Shown here: positions 24,193 to 36,454 of the stretch, piece after piece
Position numbering within the stretch: the first letter of the stretch is position 1
Layout: each line of letters starts with the position of its first letter
Assembly: GCA_016800925.1 (NCBI GenBank)
Contig: JABCPU010000090.1
Location: 62,001 to 126,000, forward strand
Length of the DNA stretch: 64,000 bases
Origin: Suillus spraguei
Lineage: Eukaryota > Basidiomycota > Agaricomycetes > Boletales > Suillaceae
Direction: 5' to 3'
Program-made: the position numbers and the translations under genes
Notes under the pieces: model-generated
What the model saw: only the letters and a program-made list of their open reading frames with translations
Told to the model about the DNA's origin: nothing
The model's database searches: none

Positions 24193-25935
24193 TCAAAAAC
24201 CTCTTGTGGTTCCAAACTGGTCATAAATCATGTCCCGCAGCCTCACCCATACGCGTGACTCGACGCCAGCAGCTGATTGCTCCATGTCCAACACCTTCTG
24301 CTCCGTCTCCACGAGTCGACGCTTCAAGACGTGGACTTCATCCCTCTCGGTCTCAAGTAATCGGAGGGCATCGCGAGAACGAACCTCAGCTTCTCGGACA
24401 GACCGGTCAGCGCGTTCCTGGCGCTTCTTTGCAGCGGCAAGGTCGGCCTCAATTGTAGACTTAGCTGTACGCGTGAGACGGAGCTCATCCTCCAGAGCTA
24501 GAATACGAGTAGAAGCGGGAGCAGTGGGGACTCCTGATATTTGCTTGGACGTAGAAGTTGGTAGGTTGTTGTTAGCGGTAGAAGGAATTCGCGGGCGATC
24601 TGCAAAAGCCAATCCTAAGGCGTTTACATCTGTGCTAGTATTTCCTGACTCGAAAGAAAGAACATCGTTTTTCGTTCCGTATATTGTGCGGAAAAGTTCT
24701 TGAGCAGCGGTAGCATGAACGATCTTCTCTTCGGGGGATGAAGAATCGCGGCTGATGTCCAGCTGACAGGCTGCAAGAACGAGAGTTGCAGATCGCAAGA
24801 CAGCGACTTCGTGAGCTGGGGTATTGACGTCTATGGTTCTAAACACGAAAGGTGTGGAAGATTTCGCTGGCGATGAGGAAGCCTGATGGAAGGGTCCTTT
24901 AGAAGCCGTGAGTGCCCAACATAATCATAATCAGTGATAATTCCATTCGAGGACGATAAATTTACCGTTTTCTTTGTTTTCCCCAGTCAAGTCACCACCC
25001 GCACGAGTAGCAGGGGCGTGCTTGCCAAGTAAGGCCCTAATGACTTTGCACGCTGCACGGGAACGGCCAGTCCGCCGATAGTGTGCTGCGGCAACGAGAT
25101 ATGCGCCAGGTTCGCTCTGGGTTGCTCCAAGCAATGTGATAGGACCAACAGGGTCATCTGGAAGTAAATTCAAGTCGTAACTCAAGGGGTGCCCGTGGTG
25201 TAAGAGAGTAAGTCTCTCCGGTCCGAAATTGAAGGGGATTGGTTGAAGCTCGACTGTAGAAGATTCTGGCAAAGGCAGGGAAACGGGTGCGATAGATACA
25301 GGAGTCGGGGGAAGTACTTGTTGAATTGGCGTCACGGGAACATTGCTCTTGGCAAGCACCGGATTGCATGAAGGAGTAATGCTCAAATCGATGCTGTCAA
25401 GAAATCTATCCACAGACTGTGCAGATGGCACGTCTTGCGATGCAGGGTGCTGTGTGTCATAACGGGCGTTTACAGATCCAGAACATACATTATTCAGGGG
25501 GGGTAAAGAAGACGTTTTTTCTTTGCCCTTATCGTCAGAAGTGCGGCGATCAGAAGATCTGACAATATGGACTGAGGGCCCTTTGCTGTCCTTGTGATTG
25601 TTGGGTGCGGGGGAGCTGCTACGGCGTTGCTCCTTACGATAGGAAGGTGCACGCCAATGGCCAGACCGCGCATGACGGTCAGTAATGAAGGCATCATCAT
25701 CATGACGCAGCCTCTGTGCAAGACACATCCTGTCTCCGTCATTGGAATCCTTGCGTTCGTGTACTTCCGTGGACCGCTTGCGCTTCTTACAGACTACCCC
25801 TTCCGCTCGCGATGTCGGCTTTTTTACCAGGCTTCTAGAGGGCCTTGGTGGAAGGTGGTCCGCGGCGGGTCGTGATGATGAGCGTTCTAGCGGGGAAGGC
25901 GACAGGGGGCTGACTGCGCGATTTTTAGCCATCAT
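24193..25935 (-). CDS. Uncharacterised protein with basic N-terminus and C-terminal coiled coil
   Basis: Start ATG 25933-25935 (MMAKNRAVSPLSPSPLERSS). A single intron of about 68 bases after TGENKENG (acceptor TCTAAAG) joins to PFHQASSSPAKSS. The stop is at 24193-24195. The protein is about 557 residues. The first 150 residues are Arg/Lys/Ser-rich with nuclear-localisation-like KKRKRS. The middle holds FNFGPERLTLLHHGHPLSYD and a helical repeat-like segment EPGAYLVAAAHYRRTGRSRA. The C-terminal third is a long heptad-rich coiled coil (ALEDELRLTRTAKSTIEADL and REAEVRSRDALRLLETERDE) ending VRLRDMIYDQFGTTRGF. I do not recognise a named family. Two ACGCGT sites lie 25 and 47 bases upstream of the start, which hints at cell-cycle expression. 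The frame is intact. Confidence 0.78.
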
Positions 25936-27257
25936 GGTTTTGGTCGCGAGAAAGATTTCAACGCGTCGAATATGGTCTTTCGACGCGTCAAGGACATCAG
26001 AAATGTCGTAGCGGTGATCACATAGATACGCACAGACCTCACAGATCTTGGGACAAGTGAAATGAGGGAGCCCTATGCGGGACTGGGCGCGATACTAGTG
26101 GTACTATCGGATACTATGATTATTGATACAAGACTAAATGCCAGTTCTGTACAAATGAGAGAGAAAGAGAGAAAGAGGGGAGAACGAAGAGAACGATTCG
26201 GACGATCTTTATGGGCTGATAGAAATGAATTTGTGAAAGGATAAGGAATCGCAATTGCGTACGATACATTTGAACAGAAGGCACAACCTTCTCTTATGGG
26301 ATCTTCCGCGGCTAATTTACGTCTTTAGCAACTTGGTCAAACAGCTGAAATTGCAGCTCGGAGACCACATTCAACAACCTCTTGAGGCATTTGAAGATTC
26401 GGACTCTGAGGATACCGCGCGCTGACATCAGATACAATGTAAGAAGCATCTCAAGGTTTCATGAAGAAAAACTTCAAACTTTCGCGTGTCTTGAAGAGCT
26501 TCAGTCTTAAATTTTCGAAGACACGTGAAAGTTTCAAAGGCTAGAACAGTCAAGTAGAAAAATCTAAATACCCTCAGTCCTGGTTGCTCTCCCGCCCCAA
26601 CTTGAAGGTCGGGACTCGATAGTCAGATCCATCAGCGGTACTCGGTTACCCTAAGTATAGGACTGACTAATCATATAAAAATCCACATTGGTTTTGAAAT
26701 TAATTTTTATGCCGTGACTGATAGAATGGACACAAACTACGAGCGGCTAAGTTGAGCGCCCGTCCTTTGTTACCCTCCACCTCTGGGTCTGTTAGCCTGC
26801 ACTGTCTAGCACCATTTAATACTGCATGAAGGTAAGTGTATCGCCAAACATACCACCATGCCAACAGATCAGGCTGCAGTCTGCGGTTGACACAATCGTC
26901 ATCACTGTTGTTTTACCTATTTGTATAGGACCGTCCTGCCGAGGTAAAAAATGGTCACCAGCAGACAGCTGCCTCTTCTTTACGACAAAGTCACTTGCAT
27001 GGCGCCGAAGGGAAGATAATTTTAACTTGCTTGCGGACGACGTCTTGACAACAGCGTCAGAATACAACAATGGTCATGCCAGGATCCTGTGCGACATGGG
27101 CTTGATTATTGTTACATCCCAAATCATTGTATAATTTCGGTGATCATCATTCTACTGCGTGTGCACGACAATATAAAACACAGATGGGCCTCAATGAGCA
27201 GCACAGCAGGATCTCGCACCTTTTTTAAATTCTCCCTCTGACTATTCAAAATTTATA
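25936..27257. promoter_or_regulatory. Divergent intergenic region with two ACGCGT sites, a hairpin and a TATA box
   Basis: This region serves two divergent genes. On the left, ACGCGT occurs at 25961-25966 and 25983-25988, close to the coiled-coil gene start. A purine-rich tract lies near 26157-26200. An imperfect inverted repeat occupies 26472-26540. On the right, TATAAAA at 27172-27178 stands 80 bases before the ATG of the secreted-protein gene and is a good TATA-box candidate. The 102-codon frame at 26826-27134 looks accidental. Confidence 0.5.
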
Positions 27258-28200
27258 ATGTTCCTCAACTTTGCCGTTCTTCTAGCTGGCGCCGGTTTCG
27301 CCGTTGCTCAATCGTGCGTAGACCAAAGTTTAGGCCCTGGAAAAGTTGTGGGCTGATTTTTTTTGTGTTCAGACTCTCTTCGCAGTGCCAGAGTGCACTA
27401 CTTAACACCGCAGCCTCGTCTAGTGCCGCGTGTTTGAATCCATCAGGGCTTATCTCGCTCGCCATCACGAGCTCGAACTCAAGTTCAATCATTCCTGGTA
27501 TCAATCCATGGCTTTCTGGCTTGTGCTCTCAAGCCACCTGCAGCAACTCGGCACTCCAAACTGTCGTGACAGACATCATTTCGGGATGTTCTACCGATCT
27601 CTCGAGTTTTCGAGCGACTACCACTAATTCTACTGCTATCGTTGCATCCATTCGGGCCGCCTACCCCACTGTTCAACAGCTTATGTGTTTGGATGAGTCA
27701 GTTTGACAATTATTGCTACTTTACTCCCTCTTCTAATTCATGTTTAGCACTTCGACGAGCACTTTTTGTGTTACTGAGGTGCTGACAAATATCCAGTCTG
27801 CCAGGACGACTCTTTCGCTGAATAACATAGTCGCACTTGTCACAAAATTGGTGTCCGGTCAGAGCACTGGAATTCCCTCGAGTGCCGTCTGCACCAACTG
27901 CACCAAGGCTGCATATACTATTTTTAGTCAGGGTCTCCCTGAAACTGCTAGCACTGTTCAAAGCTCAATTTCGTCTGAATGTGGTACCAACTACACAGGT
28001 AATTTTTTTACCATTTTTTTTTCTCAAGGCGCTCATATCCTCTGGCAGATGGTCAGATGCCTTCTGGTATTCAGGAAACAGCAAGCAATTCCTCGTCAAC
28101 ACCCAGCAGTAGTGGTGCTATTGCGCTTTCTGTTGGTAGTCTCAACATGGGTGCTGCTGCTGTTGTGGCCCTTTCACCCGCCTTTCCAATATTTGCTTAA
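27258..28200 (+). CDS. Secreted Cys/Ser-rich protein, probably GPI-anchored
   Basis: Start ATG 27258. Signal peptide MFLNFAVLLAGAGFAVAQS is followed, after an intron inside the Ser codon region, by LSSQCQSALLNTAASSSAAC. Paired cysteines recur: CLNPSGLISL, GLCSQATCSNSALQ, SGCSTDLSSFR, CVTEVLTNIQSA, VCTNCTKAAYTI and SSECGTNYT. Three introns interrupt the gene (27298-27360, about 27693-27748, about 28000-28050). The last exon reads DGQMPSGIQETASNSSSTPS and ends in a hydrophobic tail (SVGSLNMGAAAVVALSPAF) with the stop at 28198-28200. A signal peptide, N-glycosylation sites (NSS, NST, NYT) and a Ser/Thr stalk plus a hydrophobic C-terminus fit a GPI-anchored wall or surface protein of about 255 residues. 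This layout is common in mushrooms; function is unknown. TATAAAA lies upstream at 27172-27178. Confidence 0.85.
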
Positions 28201-28483
28201 GTTTTGTAATGGACTTATGGAGTTTGGACTGTTGAGTGAGGTAAATTATCTACCAAACCGCGATTATGGACACTGTAGAATTTTTTAATTTATACTCGTA
28301 CAATTAATGCAATTGCAGCAGGAGGTCAATTTTAATTAATATCGCGGAATCAGGAATTACATCAGCGTCCCCACATGTAGTGGCGCTGGACTGAAGGGTT
28401 CAGAGAGTTGTTCCCATACACTGATCCAAGGCCTTGCTCACCGAGCCAACGAGTAGCTTCTCTGGCTGACATACAGTCAGTCG

Positions 28484-31400
28484 ATGTCCACGATGCAAGC
28501 CAGCACACCTCGTTCGCCACGCTTTGACCTTCCGCCTGCACCTGCTACTCCACCTCCAATACAGCTGATAACGGCCTTGCAGAGTGGACAAGCAGGATCA
28601 AGGCAATGCAACGCCAGGTCGATGCGGACGATGAGGCAGAGCAGCGTCGTCTTGAAGAAGAAATCGTGCGGGCACGACTTGCGAGGATGAGACGAAGTAC
28701 ATCGGGCATGAGCGGTGATTTCGGCATTGGCATGCATGGCATTGATCTGGGTCGGTATCTCTTGGCGTGAACACTTCCATGTTCTCTAACTTGTAGATGA
28801 TTACATAGGCAAGTTACAGGAGTCATCATATAGTGCCACTCCTCCCCCAAATGATCCTTCTGCGGGTAACGCTACTGCACCTGCCTCGGAGAAGCCACCT
28901 CGAGCTATACCTTCCTATAAACCAACAGTATCATCTAATGCTACACCTCAGAAAGCCCCAATGTCATTGGCTGCATTTATGGGTGGATCGACTGCTGCTG
29001 GCCCTCGATTGAAACGCCACGAGCCACAACAGGATACTACTGTTGTATATGATGGGCGCAAGGATCATGGTCCCGTACATCCAATATTCGGAAGAAATGG
29101 AATTGCTATGCCAGGGATGGTCAAAGGAGGTTCACAACTTCCTGCAGCTACCGCACCCCCACCTTCAGCGGGCACACCCACTCGTGCAGCTACCACTTCC
29201 ACACCAGATATCGTGAGATCCCGTACTACGAGCACTTCCTCTGTCGCTCGTCGATATGTAGAACAGCTTGAAAGTCAACCGCAGTCTCTGAACACAGGAC
29301 TTGTAGGGCCAGGCATTCGGGAGCGCAGGATAAGCACTCCCGCGGGCAACATTTCATCACAGCTGAAAATAGATACGCCACAGTCGCCTTCTTACCATCT
29401 GTCTCAGAATTATGGCGCCAAAGCTGCTGCGGTTCCACCAAGTTCTCTTATAGAATCTCGGCCGAAAGCCCCCGTCACTGCGGAGACGCGCCCCAAGACA
29501 CCTGTTGCTGAAACTCGTGTGAAGACTCCCAATCCTGAATCTGTCCATGATCAGATGCTGACGGAATCTGCATACTCTAAGACGCCTAATCTTGAACATA
29601 CTCGGGCAAAGACCCCCAACCCTGAGTCAACTCGTGCAAAAACGCCTACTGCAGACTCTGGTCATACAAAGAGTCCAGTTTATACGCGTTCAAACTCCTC
29701 TCAGCCCTCTTGGACGCCTAGACAACAGTGTTCTCCAATCCCATCTGTCACTCCGACATCTCCTGTCCGGCAGACTTACTCTCCACAACCATCACGTGGG
29801 GTTCCCCTGCCTTTCTGCGTCCGCCTGTCACTTCATCTACCAAGGATCCAACGCCAAGTATCAGTCGGCTGCAGGGTCGTGGCTTCGTGCAGAGTGTTGT
29901 TCAAGCCAGTGGGCGCCTCGAATCAGGAGCAGGAGCTGCAAGGAGAGAGAGCACATTTGGATCCCCGACTCAAGCCGCTAGTGAAACGCGAGATAAGAAT
30001 GCCAGAAGAGCAAGCGTCTTAGACCGTTGGCAGCCTGCAATGAACAATGCTGGAACACCATCACCACCCCCACAATCCGCATTCCCAGCAAACCGGGAAA
30101 GATGCCAGACCCCAGGCAACCGGAAGTGAAAACGCACGACACAGAATTTCCTACGAAGAGCACTGTATCCACTACCACCTTTCCGAAAACGCCATCTGGG
30201 AAGATCAGTGCCCTTCCTGAGAGCGCGGACCAGAACTTGGGGTCCTCCACCACAATGTTTGCATACATCAAGCCAACCAAGACTGGTGATGATCCAATCG
30301 TTCGCAATGTCGATGAACTTGGAGTGAAAGCGGATGGCAGTGAGGCAAGGAAGCGTGTATCTTCGTCTCCTAACAAGCCATTGAGTCATGTGCGTGCTTT
30401 CCGGTAATGCTCAGCGCATCGATGGTTGATGGAATTTTTACATATATCCACATGTTTTGATATCTTGGTTTTGTTTAATGGTGTATGATGCATTTTAATC
30501 GCAATGCGCACTCTTTTTTTTTTTTTACCGTGATTCGGCTTTTCTCTGTTTTCCAATTTCTAAATTACCAGCCGACTAAGGATAGGGCAAAGAAACCTCG
30601 CAAAACCGGTGGCTCTGCACCTGTTGCCTCTCCTGAAGGACAGCCTCCTGATGTGAAAGGCAGCTTGCCCCAACTCATTGCGCCAAAATTGATCACAGTA
30701 ATAAACACTCAATCGCTTCCAATTTCCCTTCCTCAGCCAATGATCCAATCTCAATCAGAACCTCAGTCAAGGCCTCCACCGACGATCGCACCGCCAATCA
30801 CCACTGGTCGCGTCACAGACCGCTGGACAGAACCGACATTGATTGGTGTAAAGCCTATTGCATCCTCGAATTCTGCTGCAAGCCAGCCTCCTCCGAGTCA
30901 GAAACCGCAGGGTATGGTGGGCAGGCTGGCGCTGCCAGGCCTAGCTGCTGCACCAGAAACTGCCGGGAAAATGAAGGAGAAACCTCCCGTTGGAGAGGAG
31001 CGTGCGGTCTCGCCTTCACCAATGAAACAGGGTCGCATTCCTAGCACAAGAAATCGTGCCACCGTCATGGACGTTGCGCAAGCTCTGAGTGAGGCGCGGC
31101 AGGGAAACGATTGCGCGTTGAGCCCGCCTGCTCCTAGGATCCCACCTCTGAGTTCTCAGGCTGAGAAGAGGAAGCCGAGCGTCGAGAAGTACTCCTCTTT
31201 TACGATGCCGCCGCTGAAGGAGGAGAAGACCCCCGTATCTTCTCCAGCAGGAACATTGGCAAAATCATCTGGGAGGCGTTACTGAATTCTAAACTTGTCA
31301 GTGAAAGCCAGGAAAGTGGTTTGGGAGTAAAACCGACTATCCAGCGCACTGCTCGAGTTTATCTCTAGTTCTCAATGTTGTGCACATCGGTAAGTTAAGC

Positions 31401-33046
31401 TACGTTGTTCTGCATCAAGTAATTACTAATTCAAGTTTTCGGACAGATCATGTGAACGAGTCCATGCCAAACGTCAATGTGGATGCTCTTTTGAAAATTG
31501 TTCCGTCAACGTTTAGTGCCGACCCAAAAATCCACACCATCTCTGTCGAGACTTTATCCATCAATAACGGCACTACGGTTCCCGTCCTGCGTGATAGTCA
31601 TATTTTCTACGATACGGAGGTTTTGGTAATCGTGCGCCGCGCAAAGGCCCGTGACAGTGGACTTGTTTCCACGAAGGTTTGGTGCTGGCATGGGAAACAA
31701 TGCCGATTTGGAGAAAGAGAGGAGAAGAAGACAGATGAGCTTGCGAGACGATACGGATCAACTCTGGTGAGGATATGTTTTTAAGAGAGGAGTTAGATGT
31801 TGAACACAGGAACGATTTCAGGAAACGGTGTTCCAACGACAAGAACCTCCAGAATTTGTTCATATTCTGGGAGGAAAGCTTGCGACCCGACAGGTCGGTA
31901 CATTCATGATGTTGCTATTATTAGTGTCTTTACGTTAATACCCATTCAATAGGGCACTCGCGCGCACTGGTCCTCCGAAAATACAGCAATGCACGTGGTA
32001 CGCTCGAGCGGGGAACACATCTTTATTGACCAGGTGGATTTGGTATGCTGCTCGCATGAATAGACCTGGATCGACCTTGAACTCCTGATTACAGAGTATC
32101 CGAAATCTGTGTTCGGGCTATAGCTATTGCGTCTCTATCCTTGATCAGATCTATGTTTGGCATGGTCGTGGGTCAACTCCGAAGGAACGTAACGCTGCCC
32201 GAGATTACGCACAGGCCTCTGCCGTGAAAGGGACTTCTATCACGGAACTTCGGGAAGGTGACAATGATGTTAATGACGAGATGTTCTGGATGGTCCTTGG
32301 TGACTCTGGGGATTACGCTAAGGCAGACTATTGGAGATTCAGAAACGCTTCTGCTCCATGTGACCCTCGATGCTGGATCGTGGATGCCACAGTTGAAGGC
32401 GACCCGGTATGTTGTTCGATAACATGTGGTTGGCTTGTACCTGACATGGATGTAGATTCGTGCTACTACATCGATATCTGCAGAGACTATACTCAGCAAT
32501 CAGTGTACATTATCGACTGCTCTTTGGAATTCTTTGTCTTGGTTGGAAAAGATGCACGTTCCAAGCGTTCTGATATCTCTCTAGCAATTCAAACCGTCAT
32601 GGTAAGTACCATGTCCCTTCTATGAAAAAATTGCCCACATGATTCGATATGTTAGGCCATGGCCAAGAGAGTGGCAATATCCAAACCTTTCTCTCCAACC
32701 GTCCATGTACTTGTGTTGCCTACACAACTCCCTTTGGATATGCGGCTTGCCTTCCGCGATCTTGACGAGTCTCAAGTGGTATTGTCTTACCCCCTCGGAC
32801 ATCCAGCCCATACTGATCATTTGCACTAGAATGGGGGCTTCATCCCCGATTATATGAATGTACTTTCAACCACCGAGGCGATTGAGCATGTTAGTGTCCT
32901 TCTATGACCGGCTAATTCTTCTTCGATGTTACTCACTGACTACCTTTCTGAAACAGCTGCGCACATCCTCTTGGGAAAAAGCAGCACTGCGAGATCAGAA
33001 TATGCTTCCTTTGGGTCTTGACACGGCTCATGTATCATCATCTTGA
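28484..33046 (+). CDS. DUF4045/gelsolin-repeat actin-binding-like protein, reading frame broken at about six sites
   Basis: The first exon begins MSTMQASTPRSPRFDLPPAP (ATG 28484), then a helical segment AEWTSRIKAMQRQVDADDEA. A long disordered region follows, with repeated KTP motifs (29455-29690). The C-terminal half carries gelsolin-type repeats: HVNESMPNVNVDALLKI, VRRAKARDSGLVSTKVWCWH, EPPEFVHILGGKLATRQ, SGYSYCVSILDQIYVWHGRG, DEMFWMVLGDSGDYAKADYW and VHVLVLPTQLPLDMRLAFRD. The stop is at 33044-33046. Fungal DUF4045/gelsolin proteins bind or remodel actin. The frame must shift near 28555, at 29798-29801 (GGGG), 30090-30092 (AAA), 31271-31273 (GGG), about 31329-31355 and 32498-32499 (AA). Each shift fits one missing base, and the protein-level match resumes immediately. 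Domain identity is firm; whether the gene works is not. Confidence 0.8.
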
Positions 33047-33418
33047 TATATCCGCGCAAGTGATCAAATATGGACAATTGAAATGATCTATGCTACAGAA
33101 TAGTTTGCACACGTATCTTTTGCTTGCTGCACTCGATTGGTGCCTCTCCTCAAGCGATCGACTTCCTTTGAGATGATTTACACAGTATACGAGAAGTTGT
33201 CTACAATCAGACACAGGAGATCATGGTGATCTTATCGATTGATCAACAGCCAGAACGATATTCTTGTAATAGAACTTAGAAGTAAGTCGACCTGGTACTG
33301 TTCTCCCTACGAGTGAGTGCCACGAGTTTGACCAAATAAGTCAGCACTACGATCACTGCGAAAACGAGAATAGGGGCGAAAAGATAGCCGCTTTGTTATT
33401 GCTTTCCCAACACCAACA
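33047..33418. other. Short intergenic region upstream of the FunK1 gene
   Basis: This 372-base stretch between two co-oriented genes contains no open frame of note. It is assumed to hold the terminator of the gelsolin-like gene and the promoter of the kinase gene. Confidence 0.5.
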
Positions 33419-35737
33419 ATGAGCACAACTTCTTATCGCAGACGCCTCTATGGATCGATTAGTATTGCCAATGCACTCCCTGAACCTCGGGACAAGAGGG
33501 ATAAGCTCTTGGCGGAAGAACTCATCGGTCAAGTTCTGTGGGAAGAAAAATCTCTCCCCCAAGATGCCGAGTCTATTATGGATGCCCTCATCCTAGGCAC
33601 TGATTTCACACCAACATTCATCAGCAAAATTGACTATCCAGTATCCGGGCTAGGAAAGAAGAAGGTTAAGGGAGCGCCTGTCTTTCATCCTGCTAGTCGT
33701 GGCGCGGGCGGGGTGTGGCAACTCGGAAAGAGAAATGTCCGACCGAGGCTGTTGGTAAACACCAGGTCTAGCAGCAGGCAGAAGATGCAGAGGGGACAAA
33801 CACGTGCACAGACGAAAAAGGCGGCGGCGGCGACCGACACAGAAGTGGGTTCAGATTCCTCTTTCGCATCGCCCGAAAACGACGAGAGCTTCGGTGCCCA
33901 AGGATATGATGACAAGAACCCCAACAAAAAGCGTCAGAGGGCCTCAGCAACATTGGAGGGCAAGTGGACTTTGCTCTTCAATGCCATACAAGCTGCCATG
34001 CACGCAATGTACGAGAAGACCTTCCCGGAATCCTCAGACGCATTCCCCTTTTGTCCCATGGACGACCTGCCGAAGCGTATCTGGTCCTCCAAATTCTCTA
34101 CCTCTCCCGTCCCGGACGACACAAACGCACAGAAGCCAGATGTTGTTCTGGTGGATCACAATCTGCGTAGCCTCCCATTGCAATGGCGTGAAATTATCAC
34201 ATGCTTCGAGCTCACTGAAAACTTACTGACCTCGACCTCAACATTGTATTGGGGTAGCGCCACCAAAGGGTATCTGATAATGCGAGAGCAACCCTGGCGC
34301 CGGTTCGTCTTGATTTTCAGCATTGCCCATAACGAGCTTCGTCTTCACTACTTCGATCGCTCAGGTCTTATAATTTCACGCCCCACCTCCATCGTTACAA
34401 AACCTGTGCGTCTTCTTGAGGTTTTGAACACCTTGACGCTCGCGCACACCAACACCCTCGGGTATGATCCCACAATGCACATGTGCAATCCTACCTGCAA
34501 GGGCACGCATCTCGATCTGAGGAAGAATGCGATTGGTTGGATAGAGGGCCCTGATAAAACCCTTCTATCAATCATAAATGTGCTTTGGCGAAGCCAAGGT
34601 TTTTTTTCTCGTGGGACCATTTGCTATCGCGTTCAGACCTCATCTGGGATAGAGTACGCACTCAAAGACTGTTGGGTTGCCGAGGACAAGAGATACCATG
34701 AGGTTACCGTTCTCCGGATGGTTGAAGGCATCCCGAATGTAGTTAAGCTCGTGGCTGATTGGGATGTCCTCTATGATGGGGAGCCGGACTGCACGCATCG
34801 TATTCGAGCCTCCCATGGTATGCGTACCTCGGGGTTCATTCGCAGATTTCACCGGCGCGTTCTTTTGACCCCCTGCGGAGAGCCGCTTTTATCCTACTCC
34901 TCAAAGTCCGAGCTGTTGAAATGCTTCCATGACTTTGTCGGGGGTGAGTTTCGAGTGCGTTGAAATTGAAGCCTGAGGTTGATCATTAGTTGTTAGCTCA
35001 TCAGTCAATGCTCGGAAGGCATATCCTCCACGGAGATTTGAGCCCGAATAATCTCATCATTTATGATGGACGAGGGTATTACATCGACTTTGATCATGCC
35101 GAGATTACTGAAGGCCCCAAGAGTATTCGTTCACAGGGCATGGTAAGTGAAGCTTAGAAGTTTCACGGTGTGGTACACGGCTGAGCACATCGTCTGAAGG
35201 GCACTATACCTTATATGTCGATCCGTCTTCTCCGGATGGTGTTGATAAGCAGGTGATGATCGAACGCACAGCAAGCGATGACCTGGAGTCACTGTTTTAC
35301 ATCTTCGTCGAATTCGTAACCACCTTCGACGGGCCACGCGGTGTAACGAGTGATGCAAACAGGCGGTCCTTGTGGGTTGAGCAATATGAAGTCATGGGCT
35401 CCGGTTACTGGGCAGCAAAGCTGGGATATGTGCTTGCACCGCTCGCCCACAGGGCGTTGATGGAAAAAACAACTCCATTCTTCGGACCATTCAGTCAAAT
35501 CATACAGGAATGGCGTCATTTAATTCTAGCAGCCGAGAACAAGACGGACTCTTCCCCCGGTGTGACTCATGCGGCGCTCGCGGCGCTCCTGGAAAAGTGG
35601 ATCACCTAGCTCCCCCAGATCTGCCCGAAGAAATTCCGGTGCCCATGGCATCATCGTCGAGATTGGCACATCCTCCACCCGACATGCAATCATCCGGCGA
35701 CCCTCGTCGTTCTATGCGCATCGAACAGAGATCGTGA
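33419..35737 (+). CDS. FunK1-type fungal protein kinase, two frame breaks
   Basis: Start ATG 33419 (MSTTSYRRRLYGSISIANAL). A first exon of about 510 codons holds the FunK1 N-terminal region (KPDVVLVDHNLRSLPLQWRE; LRLHYFDRSGLIISRP) and the N-lobe (YRVQTSSGIEYALKDCWVAE). After introns come the catalytic loop ILHGDLSPNNLIIYDG, the metal-binding YYIDFDHAEI and GTIPYMSIRLLRM. Then ASDDLESLFYIFVEFVTTFD completes the C-lobe, and the tail SSRLAHPPPDMQSSGDPRR leads to the stop at 35735-35737. Two breaks need one extra base each: at GG 35252-35253 (between LLRM and the DDLESL block) and at CC 35605-35606 (LEKWIT then LAPPDLPEE). The catalytic Asp and Asn residues are present. FunK1 kinases are greatly expanded in mushrooms; substrates are mostly unknown. 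Confidence 0.82.
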
Positions 35738-36454
35738 TAGTCCACTACCCCTCGTTATTTTGCCCATATCCAAATAAGAGCACCATGATCCTCTTCTCGC
35801 ACTCCTTTGTGCGCATATGGGTTGTATTGTAATGTGTTTGATGCGAAAAGACGACATAGTAACCAGTATGTAATCAGAGGTGGAAAAGCATGCAAATCCC
35901 GAGTAGTGGGAAGTACCTGTTTCTGGTTCTAATCCGACGTAGGATCACTGGTTCTTGCAGAGTCTGAATGTGTAATTCTAGTACTATTCCGACAACTGAA
36001 TTATATTTTGTCCGCATGTCTGATTTCAGTTTGCATACCCAAGGTACCATATGACTATATGCTCTCGTATGGATCTGTCCCGCTCAGACGCTTTCAGTCG
36101 TTGCTCCTCTCGTTCCCTGCCTCTCGCCACCACGATGTATGGCGCCCATTTCAACTTTCTAGAAGACAGGTGCATGCCACATAACACGTGCGTGATATGG
36201 AAACACGCACTATCTGATGGGGCAATGAGAACAGTTTGATTTAGCTATTCACCTGGGAAGATAACATCACATACCGTGACTTGGTTGGGTTGGGCCGTCG
36301 CAGAGAAACTCATTCTGGCGTTGTCAAGGTCAAAAGGAACAGTGAACATTTCAACAGACGACACAAGTTACACACCATATGAGAATGGGCCGTCGCCGAA
36401 GCACCACCAGCGTTGAAATCACGCACTTCCTCGTTGTTGAACAGTGATAAGCAG
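35738..36454. other. Intergenic region, no gene recognised
   Basis: This is the 3' flank of the FunK1 gene leading into a minisatellite. Short frames (for example 36051-36239) have no features of interest. Confidence 0.45.
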
